This document shows positions 45,270 to 54,514 of a stretch of DNA of 64,000 nt, piece by piece. Source of the stretch: JACSRF01 sp963695505 (GTDB lineage: Bacteria; Chloroflexota; Anaerolineae; Promineifilales; Promineifilaceae). The notes below the pieces were generated by a model that did not search any database, was not told the origin of the DNA, and was given only the letters and a program-made list of their open reading frames with translations. Both the position numbers and the translations under genes were made by a program. The first letter of the stretch is position 1. Each line of letters begins with the position of its first letter. The stretch lies in assembly GCA_963695505.1 (NCBI GenBank), contig CAVOGX010000006.1, positions 124,001-188,000 on the forward strand, read 5' to 3'.

Positions 45270-45668
45270 ATGAAAGTGAAAACGTTGATTTTGATAATGG
45301 CGATACTCTGCCTGCTGTGGGGCGTGGGATTTATCTTATTTCCCGCACCGTTTTGGGCGCTCTATGGCTTGACGCTGGATGAGGGCGGAGTCTATATGGC
45401 ACGGCAGTTGGGCGTCGTGTTTGGCATGTTGGGGCTGGTTCTGTGGCTCGCCAGGAATGATCTCGCGGCGCGCGCCTTGCGCGGAATTGCGCTAGGGCTG
45501 TGCATTGGTAATGCGCTTGGCCTGGTTGTGGCGCTCTACGGGCAGCTAACGGCCGACATTAGCGCGCTGGGTTGGGTAGGCGTAGTCACCTATTTGCTGC
45601 TGGCGTTGGGCTTTGGCTATTGTTTGCTGAAGCCAACCGATGCAGCGTTGCGAGTAGGCCGTGCCTAA
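45270..45668 (+). CDS. small four-helix membrane protein
   Basis: 132 residues from ATG 45270 (MKVKTLILIMAILCLLWGV), chosen because GGGAGG lies 6 bases before it. Four hydrophobic stretches: ILIMAILCLLWGVGFILF, LGVVFGMLGLVLWLA, IALGLCIGNALGLVVALYG and VGVVTYLLLALGFGYCLL. It resembles small uncharacterised integral proteins found beside DUF6064-type genes. Function unknown. Confidence 0.65.
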   Translation: MKVKTLILIMAILCLLWGVGFILFPAPFWALYGLTLDEGGVYMARQLGVVFGMLGLVLWLARNDLAARALRGIALGLCIGNALGLVVALYGQLTADISALGWVGVVTYLLLALGFGYCLLKPTDAALRVGRA

Positions 45669-45870
45669 GAAAAGCAGAGCAGAACCGGAATTCGCCGGAC
45701 AAGCAAGAAGCAAGGAGGTGAATATCGCCAAATTGACAGGTTTTCAAACACAAAGGTCGGGTAAATTTGGTTTGATGGCGGGTTTCCAGCCAACAAACAA
45801 ACTATCAAACTAACCAACAGCCTGATAGTTACGTGAGTGCATTCAAATGACGATCTGAAGGAGGTCGAAC
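45669..45870. repeat. intergenic region with CCAA/CAAACTAT low-complexity words
   Basis: No gene is seen. AGCCAACAAACAAACTATC followed by AAACTAACCAACAGCC and TGATAG belongs to the same repeat vocabulary as 16656-16760 and 17868-17990. AAGGAGG at about 45861 serves the following secreted-protein gene. Confidence 0.6.
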
Positions 45871-46434
45871 ATGAAAAGCTTTTTATTACGGTGGCGTTTG
45901 GTTCTAGTTCTTGTAGCCGTATTGGGCATAGCCACCCTACTGCTAGGGGCCAGCCCGGCGGCGGCAAAAACTATCAGAATCCCAATGGATAATTACAATA
46001 TCGCCTGTAATATTCTTTCACAAACAACGTGGGTCAGTGCAGACGGAAAGATTCTGCATGTTAGAGACAGAGTTATCACCGGTGCCGTGGAATCTGATGG
46101 CAACTATCACGAAGGGACAACCTACATCGTGTCTAATGCCAATATTGACTTGACAACCGGCTACGGCAACTATTGGGGCACTCTGGAAATCTACCCCTAC
46201 GCTTATCCGGGCGGACACTGGGCGGGGCATTGGGTCATGCATGTTAACGAAGGTCAAAATGGCGGTATTGCGCGGCTGCAAGGCTACGACGAATTGGATG
46301 GGTTGCTCACAAAGTCAGAGCTCATGACTCTTCCACCTGATCAGCTGCCAAATTATGCTCACCTGTGTGAGGGAAATCTGCCGATAGCCGGCACACATGC
46401 CGTGGGATTTGTCATGGATCTGGGCGGCGAATAA
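45871..46434 (+). CDS. secreted protein of unknown function
   Basis: 187 residues. N-terminal signal peptide (LVLVLVAVLGIATLLLGA) with probable cleavage after SPAAA. The mature part is beta-rich (TTWVSADGKILHVRDRVITG, GTLEIYPYAYPGGHWAGHWV). RBS AAGGAGG upstream of the ATG. No family recognised; exported across the membrane. Base composition is somewhat more AT-rich than its neighbours. Confidence 0.7.
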   Translation: MKSFLLRWRLVLVLVAVLGIATLLLGASPAAAKTIRIPMDNYNIACNILSQTTWVSADGKILHVRDRVITGAVESDGNYHEGTTYIVSNANIDLTTGYGNYWGTLEIYPYAYPGGHWAGHWVMHVNEGQNGGIARLQGYDELDGLLTKSELMTLPPDQLPNYAHLCEGNLPIAGTHAVGFVMDLGGE

Positions 46435-46521
46435 CTAGAGTTAACTCGCGTCATGCTCGCGCCAAAAATGGAAGCGGCGCAGAGTCCACCAGGACTTGTG
46501 CGCCGCTTTTGTTTGTAGCCG

Positions 46522-46872
46522 TTACCCTTCCAGCCGGTGCTCCAGATGCGCCCAGTACCAGTCCAGCACGGTGCGCACGACGCCTTTGCGCGCGCCAAAC
46601 ATCAGCTTGCGCCCCACGGCGTCGATGGGGAAGCCTTCCACGGCAACGGCCGTTCCGCCCGCCCCATCCTCTTTCACCTGCACCTGAAACTGGGTGCGGT
46701 CGCCTAACACCTTGCCGTGAATTTTCTTGTCAAACTGCGCTTCCAGGGTGCCCGCGGCGCTGTCTTCCTTCAGCACTTTGCCTTGCAGCCCGGCTACGGC
46801 TCCCTGCGCCGCCGCAAAAACGGCGCTGGTGCTGTGGGTATAAGTTTTTTCTTCTGTAATTGTGTAAGACAT
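46522..46872 (-). CDS. small conserved protein, possibly SRPBCC-like
   Basis: 116 residues (MSYTITEEKTYTHSTSAVFA). The alternating strand pattern with a C-terminal helix (VVRTVLDWYWAHLEHRLEG) and FQVQVKEDGAGGTAVAVEGF suggests a ligand-binding START/SRPBCC-like fold, but no sequence motif proves it. It lies upstream, on the same strand, of nothing obvious; fruK precedes it. Function unknown. Confidence 0.6.
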   Translation of the reverse strand: MSYTITEEKTYTHSTSAVFAAAQGAVAGLQGKVLKEDSAAGTLEAQFDKKIHGKVLGDRTQFQVQVKEDGAGGTAVAVEGFPIDAVGRKLMFGARKGVVRTVLDWYWAHLEHRLEG

Positions 46873-46926
46873 GATGTTTCCTTTTTTCGTATTTCGTAAA
46901 TAGACGAAGCCAAACCCAAAGAATTA

Positions 46927-46952
46927 ACGCAAAGCCCTTTGTGCCTTTGCGT
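46927..46952 (-). terminator. hairpin at the end of fruK
   Basis: ACGCAAAG (46927-46934) pairs with CTTTGCGT (46945-46952), touching the fruK stop. On the minus strand it is followed by TAATTCTTT. Probable end of the PTS operon transcript. Confidence 0.5.
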
Positions 46953-47881
46953 CAAAAAGGGCTTACGGTCACCTGCGCGGCTAATGAGTCTACCAGCTCG
47001 CGGCTGCCAACGGCCGTGCCGCTGAGGCTGGCCGTGGCTGCGCCGCAGGCAATGCCCCAGCGCAGCGCTTCGGGGAGGGGCAGTTCCTGGCTGAGACCCC
47101 ACACCAGCCCGCCAACCATGGAGTCGCCTGCGCCGATGGGGTTTTTCTCTTGAATTTGCGGGCTGGCGGCCAGCCACACGCTTTCTGCGTCGGCCAGCAG
47201 CGCCCCTTTCTTGCCCAAGGAGACGACGACGTTAGCCACGCCGTTTTGCTGCATGGCCCGGGCCGCGGCGGCGATGTCGGCGGTGCTGTCCACCGGCAGC
47301 CCGGTGAGTTTGTGAATCTCCAGGTCGTTGGGCTTGGCCAGAAACGGCCGTGCCGCACATCCATCCCGCAGCGCATCTCCGCTGGTGTCCAAAATGACCC
47401 GCGCTCCAGCCGCCTGAATGTCGCCGATAAGCTGCATGTAGATGGGCGGGGGCACGCCCGGCGGCAAGCTGCCTGCCAATACCCACCAATCGCCAGCCTG
47501 GGCTAACTGCCGCACCTTCTGCACCAGAGCAATTTCTTCCGCCGGGGAGATGGTGGGGCCGGGCTCATTGGCCTTCACGTAATGGTCGTGGGCTTCGCTA
47601 ACAATGCTGACGTTGGTGCGCGTTTCGCCGGCCACCCACACAAAATCGGTGCCAATGCCCAGGGATTCCAGGCCGTCGCGCAGCAGTTCGCCGCTGCGCC
47701 CGCCGGCAAAGCCCAGGGCCACGCTGTCCGCGCCCAAGGCGTGCAGCATTCGCGAGACGTTGAAGCCTTTGCCGCCGTAGTCTACGCGCCAGGCAGTAGC
47801 CCGCAGCACGCTGTCGAATTCAATGGCCGGGACGGTGAGTTCGCGGTCCACGGCCGGGTTAAGGGTGACAGTGTAAATCAT
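46952..47881 (-). CDS. fruK: 1-phosphofructokinase (PfkB family)
   Basis: 309 residues. Phosphorylates fructose-1-phosphate (or tagatose-6-phosphate in related enzymes). It begins MIYTVTLNPAVDRELTVPAI, the FruK/LacC N-terminus, then VDYGGKGFNVSRMLHALG. GKKGALLADAE and the C-terminal signature NPIGAGDSMVGGLVWGL with catalytic Asp follow. It is last in a run of minus-strand genes that includes PTS components, so it is likely the lower step of the sugar or polyol pathway fed by that PTS. Confidence 0.9.
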   Translation of the reverse strand: MIYTVTLNPAVDRELTVPAIEFDSVLRATAWRVDYGGKGFNVSRMLHALGADSVALGFAGGRSGELLRDGLESLGIGTDFVWVAGETRTNVSIVSEAHDHYVKANEPGPTISPAEEIALVQKVRQLAQAGDWWVLAGSLPPGVPPPIYMQLIGDIQAAGARVILDTSGDALRDGCAARPFLAKPNDLEIHKLTGLPVDSTADIAAAARAMQQNGVANVVVSLGKKGALLADAESVWLAASPQIQEKNPIGAGDSMVGGLVWGLSQELPLPEALRWGIACGAATASLSGTAVGSRELVDSLAAQVTVSPF

Positions 47882-47916
47882 AGTGGCTCCTTTTACAGGC
47901 GTTTAATCTTATGCCC

Positions 47917-48300
47917 CTACTTTTGTTGAGTGTAGCCGTACCACAAGCCGGAAAGTGCGCCCATGATGGTGGTGAGCAGAATAACGGCCGTTTTACCGCC
48001 CCAATCGTATGCCAAATGCCGCCCTTCCAGCATGGCAATGAAGAAGGCGAACTGCGCCCACAGCAGCGGAAAATGCGCCAATTCGCCTTTAATCCCGCTG
48101 CCGCTGCGGCGGGCGCGCACCGCGCGGAAAGCCACGGTAACCAGCGCCGCCAGCAGGCTCAATTCGATGACCAGCGCCAGGCTTGGCTCCCGCAGCGGGC
48201 GGAAGAAGAGGCCGAAATACAGCCCCAACGCCGCGCCAATCCACGCATATCGCTGCCAGGAAACGGCCGTTCCCGACCCGGTCTTGAACTTAATTTTCAT
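47917..48300 (-). CDS. small membrane protein in the PTS gene run
   Basis: 127 residues with about four hydrophobic segments (YAWIGAALGLYFGLFF, LALVIELSLLAALVTVAF, LWAQFAFFIAMLEG, AVILLTTIMGALSGLWYG). No family recognised. It lies 35 bases before fruK on the same strand. Function unknown. Confidence 0.6.
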   Translation of the reverse strand: MKIKFKTGSGTAVSWQRYAWIGAALGLYFGLFFRPLREPSLALVIELSLLAALVTVAFRAVRARRSGSGIKGELAHFPLLWAQFAFFIAMLEGRHLAYDWGGKTAVILLTTIMGALSGLWYGYTQQK

Positions 48301-48326
48301 CTTCTACCCTTCCCGTTTTCTGTAGG

Positions 48327-48377
48327 CCGTAAACCGTAAACGGATTACGGTTTACGGCTCGCGGATTACGATTTACG
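48327..48377. repeat. heptamer tandem repeat (GTAAACC/GATTACG type)
   Basis: The block runs CGTAAAC CGTAAAC GGATTAC GGTTTAC GGCTCGC GGATTAC GATTTAC, a clear 7-base period. It overlaps the last codons of the dehydrogenase gene (stop at 48373-48375). Confidence 0.75.
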
Positions 48378-50119
48378 CTTCTGCCCACAGTAGTTCAATC
48401 AACGTCGCTTCCGCCTCATCGGTCCACACGTGGCCCGGCCCCAGCTTTGCGCCTACTTCCGGCAGCTTCTCCGGCAGTTCGTCGAGCCCCAGCAGCGGCA
48501 GGTTGTGAATTTGCGGGAAGATGACGATTTTCCCCGGATACTTCCCTTCCATCACCGCCGCCATGGCTTCCTGAGCTGTCTCCATGCCGCCAATGGCCGC
48601 CACCGATCGTTCTGGCGACAGGGAGCCATCCAGCGCCCGGGCCATTACCGCCGCCTGGTCGTCGATGGTCAGGCCGGAGGTGCCGGTGTACTGGGCATTG
48701 CCCAGGTAAACGGCGCTCAGGTTCAGCGGAGCCATGGTGCCGTTGGGCACCCCGGCAAAAAGCACCAGCATGCCGTCACGCTTCATCAGCGTGGCCGCTT
48801 CGGCCATCAGCGGGGCCACCGGCACGCAGACCACCACGTCGTCGGCGCCCAGCTGGTCGGTGGCGCGCATCACAAAGTCGTAGAGGCTTTCCTCCGCTGT
48901 CCTGCGGGTTAAAGACCAGGAGCTCACGGCCGTTTTCCTGGGCCAGCGGTCCAAACTGCCTTGCAATGGCCGCCAGCCGCTCGTCGTTGATTTCGGTGGC
49001 AATAATCAGCTTGGGTCCGTTGGGCAGCTCGATGGCGCGCTGCACGTGCATCTGGCCCATGGGGCCGCCCGCGCCGACAAAAACGGCCGCGCCGTCAGGG
49101 CGCAGCTCGCAGCGGTTGCGCGCTTCGCCGTAAGAGGCGGCAATGTCTGGCCCCGGGTTGCCGACGAAGGCGATGTAATCGTAATGCAGCCGCCCCACGT
49201 CGGCGTCGGCCAGGCCGTCCAGCGGGGTTTCGCCCACCAGGTTGAGGGTGCCGCGGCGGGCAATGCAGCGAGCCATGGCAGACACGGCCGTCAGCCGAAC
49301 GTGGATCGAGCACCACGATGTCATCGAACCCTTTGCCGCCGGTCAATTCGTCCTTCAAAGCGGCATAGTCAGCAGGCTGCAGGCCGTTGCGTTCGATGAC
49401 GACAGCCTTGGTTTGCGCCACCAGCGCCTTTACTGCAGGCGGCGCATCCGTCAGCACAATGGTTGCCGGCGCGTCCAGCCCGGCGGAGAAAGTATATTCC
49501 CGCGTATCGCCCGGCTGCCCTACAATCCACATGATGCCGCCCGCCTTCGGTTCCAGCCGGCGCCGCTGGGTGTAAGAAGCGACCACACAGCCCCACGGCT
49601 CCAGCAGCGACGATTCGGCATAGCCCATTTCGCCCTCCAGGGGCAGCAGGCACGCGCCGGCGTCGGTGTCCAGCACTTCCGCGCCAATGACGTGGTACTG
49701 AATGAGACCGCCGGGCACGGTGTAGCCGTAGGCGGTGCTTTTGCCGTTCTGGTAGATGTCAGGCTGCACCGCCAGGCGCTGCCCGTGGTGGTAGCGGTCG
49801 CGCAAATTTTGGCCCACTTCGATGACGGTGAGGGAGACTTCGTGGCCCAGGCGGGTTGGCTCTTGGGCCAGGTCGCGATTGTACAGTTTGGGATGGTTGC
49901 CGCCCTGCTTGATGAGTTTCACGTCAGAAAAGCACATGCCTACGCTGTCAATGCGCACCAGTAGCTGGTCATCGCCCGGTTCGGGAATGGGGAATTGTTC
50001 GGGACGGCCGTTCCGCCCAATGTTTTCCACGCCCGGCCCCGTACATATTCCAGGCCCAGGCGTTGCTCTGGCACAGGTGCACTGGCCGAGCGGTAAAGCT
50101 CATATTTGCTTGTCATCAT
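48373..50119 (-). CDS. zinc-type alcohol dehydrogenase-like protein, possible sugar-phosphate reductase (frameshifted)
   Basis: About 580 residues after correction. It begins MMTSKYELYRSASAP at about 50119 (GAGGAA upstream). The GroES-like part has DQLLVRIDSVGMCFSDVKLI and LGHEVSLTVIEVG with zinc-ligand positions. The cofactor part has VFVGAGGPMGQMHVQRAIE and GADDVVVCVPVAP. Breaks lie near 50030, 49290 and 48905. It is most like L-sorbose-1-phosphate reductase-type dehydrogenases, which would turn a PTS-made polyol phosphate into a keto-sugar phosphate. No mtlD-type mannitol-1-phosphate dehydrogenase is present, so this enzyme may take that place (inference). Confidence 0.75.
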
Positions 50120-50252
50120 ATTCCTCTTTGTGTTGGCAAGTCTGGTAGTCAAGCAGCACCGTAGTCTGACCGCTTGACTACTCGACTGCTCATACTATTT
50201 GCGACTAAACTTCTAACCTCTTGCGCCGTGGCGCAGGCCAGCGCTTTTTGGG

Positions 50253-52241
50253 CTAGATTCTTTGGCTCCTGCCATGGCTTAGGGTGCGCACCTGCGCCTT
50301 GACCGTGGGGATGGCGGGCACGCTGACGCTCAGCTCGTCCACGCCCAGCCCGATGAGAATGGGCACAGCCTGCGGGTCGGCGCCCAATTCGCCGCAGACG
50401 CCTACCCATTTTCCGGCAGCGTGAGCGGCTTCGACCGTGCGGGCAATCAGGCGCAGCACGGCCGGGTGCAGCCCGTCAGACTTACCCGCCAGCAGCGGAT
50501 GCATGCGGTCCATCGCCAGGGTGTACTGGGTTAAATCGTTGGTCCCCACCGAGAAAAAGTCCACTTCAGGGGCAAAGCACGTCGGCCATCAGGGCTGCCG
50601 ACGGTATTTCAATCATGATGCCCAGTTCGACTGCCGGTCCGTTCAGTTCGGCGCGCACTTCTTCGACCATAGCGCGGGCGGCGCGCCATTCGGTGATGTC
50701 GGCGACCATGGGGAACATGATGCGCAGCTTGCCAAGTTCGGCGGCGCGCAGGATGGCGCGCAGCTGTTCGCGCAGCAGTTCCGGCCGGTTCAGGCAGAGG
50801 CGGATGCCGCGCTCGCCCAGGAAGGGATTGTCTTCCGGCGGCACTTCGATGTAGGGCAGCGGCTTGTCGCCGCCAATGTCCAGGGTGCGCACGATGACCG
50901 GCTGCCCGTGCATGGCCTGGGCGATGTCGCGGTAAACGGTGAATTGCTCCTCTTCGGTGGGCGCTTCGGCGCGTTCCAGGAAAAGAAACTCGGTGCGCAG
51001 CAGCCCCACGCCTTCGGCGCCGGACCTGCATCGCTGCTTGCGGCGTCGGCCAGGCCGCCAATGTTGGCGACGATTTCGACGCGGTGCCCGTCTTGGGTGA
51101 TGGCCGGTTCGGCGGCGCTTGTGCGCGGCCGTCGTCGCGCTGCTGCTTGCCAGCTGGTCGCTGGGCTTGCTCGGGCTTGGGAGACTGCCGTGCTTGTCCG
51201 GGTCGATGGTCAGCAGTCCCACTGCGGCCGTTGAGGATGACCAGTGTGCCATCTCCAAGCTCCAGCACGCCGTCCCCGGCGCTGACCACGGCGGGCAGGC
51301 TGAGGGCGCGGGCGATGATGGCGGAATGGGCGGTGGGGCCACCAACGGCCGTACAGAAGCCCAATACTCTTTCCTTGTCGCAGCGAGGCGGTGTCCGATG
51401 GGGACAGGTCTTGGGCCAGAATGATGACCGGATGCTCCGGCAGCGCGGCCCTGATCGTCTGCGCCCACCAGCAGGCGCAGCACGCGGTAGCCCACGTCAT
51501 GCAGGTCGGCCGAACGAGCCGCCAGCAGCGGGTCGTCCAGTCCGGCCATCGAGTTTGGCGCGAGCGTCGATGGTGGCCTGCCACGCCTGCGCGGCGCTGT
51601 TGCTGGCTATTGATTTTGGCCAGCACGGCGTCCAGCAGATCGGGATCATCCAGGATTTCCAGATGGACGTCGAAGATGTCGGCTTCGCTGGCGGCGCCGC
51701 GAGCAAGCATTTGTTTGCGTAGATGGCAGTCAGTTGGCCCCGTGCCCGTTCGATGGCTTCTTGCAGCCGGGTTTGCTTCGGCAGAGGCACCGGCAAAGGT
51801 TTCTTCAATGGTGCACTTCAGACTGTCGCTAGTTGGAAGACGGGGCCAATGGCGATGCCCGGCGCGGCAGCAATGCCGCGAATTTGGTTCGTCTTGCTGC
51901 TGGGAGCGGGTTGGCTGTTGGCTGGTTGGCTGGTTTGTTGGTTTATTGGTTGGTCGGTGGGTGGCTTCGATGTGTTCGCTTTCGCCCAGGCCGTCGGAAA
52001 CGGCCGTTTCCAACGCCATCATCGCCTCATCTTCATCCGCGCCATCAACCAGGATGCGAATTTCACTGCCTGCCTCCACGCCCAGCGTCAGCATGGAGAT
52101 GAGGCTCTTGGCATTGGCCTTTTTGGCGCCATGCTGCACGCGAATATCGGACTTAAACTGCTTGGCGGTATTGACAAATATCTTGGCCGGCCGGGCGTGC
52201 AGTCCAGTCGGGTTTTGGATAGTGATCGTTAGCTCTTTCAT
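50253..52241 (-). CDS. HPr-Enzyme I fusion of the phosphotransferase system (many frameshifts)
   Basis: HPr domain first: MKELTITIQNPTGLHARPAK with phospho-His15, to about residue 88. A Pro/Thr/Asn/Gln linker (PTNKPTNQPTSQQPT) follows. Enzyme I then has N-terminal RGIAAAPGIAIGPVFQL, phospho-His block GGPTAHSAIIARALSLP, LRTEFLFLERAEAPTEEEQF, LDIGGDKPLPY and C-terminal FFSVGTNDLTQYTLAMDR. EI takes phosphate from PEP and passes it to HPr. Frames break about eight times. No independent start codon exists for EI between an in-frame stop and its first motif, so a fused multiphosphoryl protein is likelier than two genes. The linker is made of the CCAA repeat found in intergenic regions. Confidence 0.88.
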
Positions 52242-52336
52242 GATGACGCTCTCTTTTTTAGTGGCTAGTATTCAGTGGTCAGTATTCAGGATGGATCAAG
52301 ACCACTGTTTACTGATTACTGCTTGCTGCTCGCTGT

Positions 52337-52779
52337 TTACTCTTCCACCCCCTCCGCGCTCAGGTGGGTCAAAATTACCTGCGGATCGGAGGTGGTGATG
52401 AGAAGTTGGGTGATATCTTCGTCTTCTATGACTTCGGCCAGGTTGGCAAGGACGCCGACGTGTTCGTCGGAAGAGGCGGCAATGCCGATGACCAGGTACG
52501 CTTTTTCGCCATCTTCCCATTCCACACCTGCAGGCAGTTGCAGCACAGAGATGCCGGTTTGGCGGATTTGCTCCCGGTTGTCAAAGGTGCCGTGGGGGAT
52601 GGAAACGCCGTTGCCCAGGTAGGTGGACATGGTTTCTTCGCGGGCCAACATGCCATCGACATAGGCCGGCTTCGACGCAGCCACTGTTGACGAGCAGTTG
52701 CGCCGGCCTGGCGGATGGCGTCGAGTTTGTCAACGGCCGTTGCGCCCAGTTGGATTCTCTCTACAGATAAAATAGCCAT
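52337..52779 (-). CDS. PTS EIIA, mannitol/fructose type (frameshifted)
   Basis: About 147 residues, from MAILSVERIQLGA at 52779. The active-site region is YLGNGVSIPHGTFDNRE, with phospho-His in IPHG. The early family block reads LLVNSGCVEAGYVDGM once two indels near 52690-52725 are fixed. The C-terminal DPQVILTHLSAEGVEE is typical of PTS_EIIA_2. Accepts phosphate from HPr and gives it to the EIIB encoded immediately upstream. Separate EIIA, EIIB and EIIC genes correspond to the single-chain mannitol permease. Confidence 0.88.
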
Positions 52780-52781
52780 GT

Positions 52782-53111
52782 CTACCCTCCCGTATCCACG
52801 ATGTCGCCGCTATCGGTGAAGGCCTTTACCACGGTGTCAAAGGCGGGATCATTGAGGAAATGGCTAAAGGTGACGACGACGGCGTCGGGCACTTTGCTGC
52901 GGACCACTCTGGCCAGCCCTTTGTGGACGACGACGACCTGCGCGTCGGCGGGAATAGCGCGGGCCGGTTTGTGGACAACCGTGACGTCACTGACTTTGGC
53001 TTTCTTTAGCTTCTTCTTGAGCGCGTTGACGCTCATTAAGCTGGAACCCATGCCCGCTTCGCAGGCCAGGATAATGGTTTTTACTTCGGATGCAGAGATT
53101 GATCGAGCCAT
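52782..53111 (-). CDS. PTS EIIB, mannitol type
   Basis: 109 residues. The phosphocysteine loop is IILACEAGMGSSLMSVNALKK (20-residue core ILACEAGMGSSLMSVNALKK), followed by VTVVHKPARAIPADAQVVVV and HFLNDPAF, as in MtlA EIIB domains. ATG 53111 has AAGGAG upstream. It lies 2 bases before EIIA. It passes phosphate to the incoming polyol bound by EIIC. Confidence 0.9.
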   Translation of the reverse strand: MARSISASEVKTIILACEAGMGSSLMSVNALKKKLKKAKVSDVTVVHKPARAIPADAQVVVVHKGLARVVRSKVPDAVVVTFSHFLNDPAFDTVVKAFTDSGDIVDTGG

Positions 53112-53263
53112 GTTTTTCTCCTTGTTATTGGAGATTGACAGGCTGGAGATTGCACGTTTCTCTAATCCCCAGTCCTTCAGTCTCCCTAAAAAATATGTAG
53201 TCGGTCAAGCCAGACCAGGAACACCGGAAACGGCCGAGCTCCACTTCTTCCTCTTCCTCTTCT

Positions 53264-54282
53264 TCAGGAACGGGGCGCACCCGCAGAGATGAAAGCACCT
53301 ACCAGGAACGAGGCCACTGCGCCAATGACCACACCGGTGAGCACGGCAAAGTGCTGCCCGCGGGGAATGACCGCCAGGTAAGCGAAGATGGAACCGGGGG
53401 ATGGCGTGGCTACCAGACCAGCATTCAGTAATGGTGAACCACAGGTCTGCGGCAAAACCACCAGCCATTGTTGACAGAATCATGATGGGATGGGCCAACA
53501 CGTAGGGGAAGTAAATTTCGTGAATGCCACCCAGGAAGTGTATGATCATTGCGCCTGGTGCTGACTCCTTCAGACATTCCTTTACCGACAACGTAATAGG
53601 CAATGAGAAGGCCAAGACCGGGCCCTGGATTTGTTTCCAGCAGGAAATGAATGGCTCGTCCTGATTCCTCGACGGCGGCCACACCCAAGGGCGCCAAAAC
53701 GCCATGATTTAGCGCATTGTTCAGGAATAGGACCTTGGCCGGTTCGATGACGATAGCCGCCAGGGGCAGAAGACGGGCGTAACCAGCCAATCGACCAGAC
53801 TGCCCAGGAAGTTGCTGAACGCCGTCGACGACGGGGCTAATCACCACGTTAGCCAGCAGCACAAGAATCACGGCCAGGATGCCGGCAGAGAAGTTGTTGA
53901 TCAACATTTCGAAGCCGACCGGGATTCTTTCTTCTAGCACTTCGTCTACTTTCTTCATGGTCCAGCCGCCCAGAGGCCCCATGATCATCGCGCCCAGGAA
54001 CATGGGAATGTCTGCACCGACGATGACGCCCATGGTTGCCGCTGCGCCGACCACGCCGCCGCGCACATCATGGACCATCTTACCGCCGGTATAACCAATC
54101 AATATCGGCAGCAGATAAATAATCATCGGGCCGACCAGTTCCCCAAAGGTTTCGTTGGGAATCCAGCCCGTGGGGATGAACAGGGCGGTAATCAAGCCCC
54201 AGGCGATGAAGGCGCCGATGTTGGGGATGATCATGCCGGCCAGAAAGCCACCAAACTGCTGCAATTTCTCTCTTACACTCAT
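53264..54282 (-). CDS. mtlA: PTS EIIC, mannitol type permease (frameshifted)
   Basis: About 340 residues. It opens MSVREKLQQFGGFLAGMIIP and NIGAFIAWGLITALFIPTGW, the MtlA EIIC N-terminus. IIYLLPILIGYTGGKMVHD, GVIVGADIPMFLGAMIMGPL, PAKVLFLNNALNHGVLAPLG and GGIHEIYFPYVLAHP (the GIxE substrate motif) follow. At least three indels lie near 53575, 53480 and 53420. The C-terminus is uncertain: a frame with AGAPRS ends at 53264, while another indel would give an acidic tail (PVPEEEEEEEVEL). RBS AGGAG before ATG 54282. Substrate mannitol or a related polyol by homology. Confidence 0.88.
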
Positions 54283-54514
54283 GTTTTTTTCTCCTTATGC
54301 TTCCAAAGTAAATATTATTGGACCTCCAGGGCCCGTTCACCTGCTAAATGAAACCTGATTGGTTTCGTCCATTCCCGGCCTGGGTCGGGCAGACCGGTTT
54401 ATTGGTTTTTGGGTGGCAGCAAACACCTATCCTCTCTGGCAAAGTCTGGCTGAAAAAACCTCGGAGACGATGTTGCTTATTGCATTGGGTCAGCCACTGC
54501 CGGAGCGGTGACCG

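Noticed and set aside
45718..45811. A 31-codon GTG frame right after AAGGAGG (starts VNIAKLTGFQ)
   Set aside because: The Shine-Dalgarno-like sequence touches the GTG with no spacing, and the frame runs through the intergenic repeat; no sign of selection.
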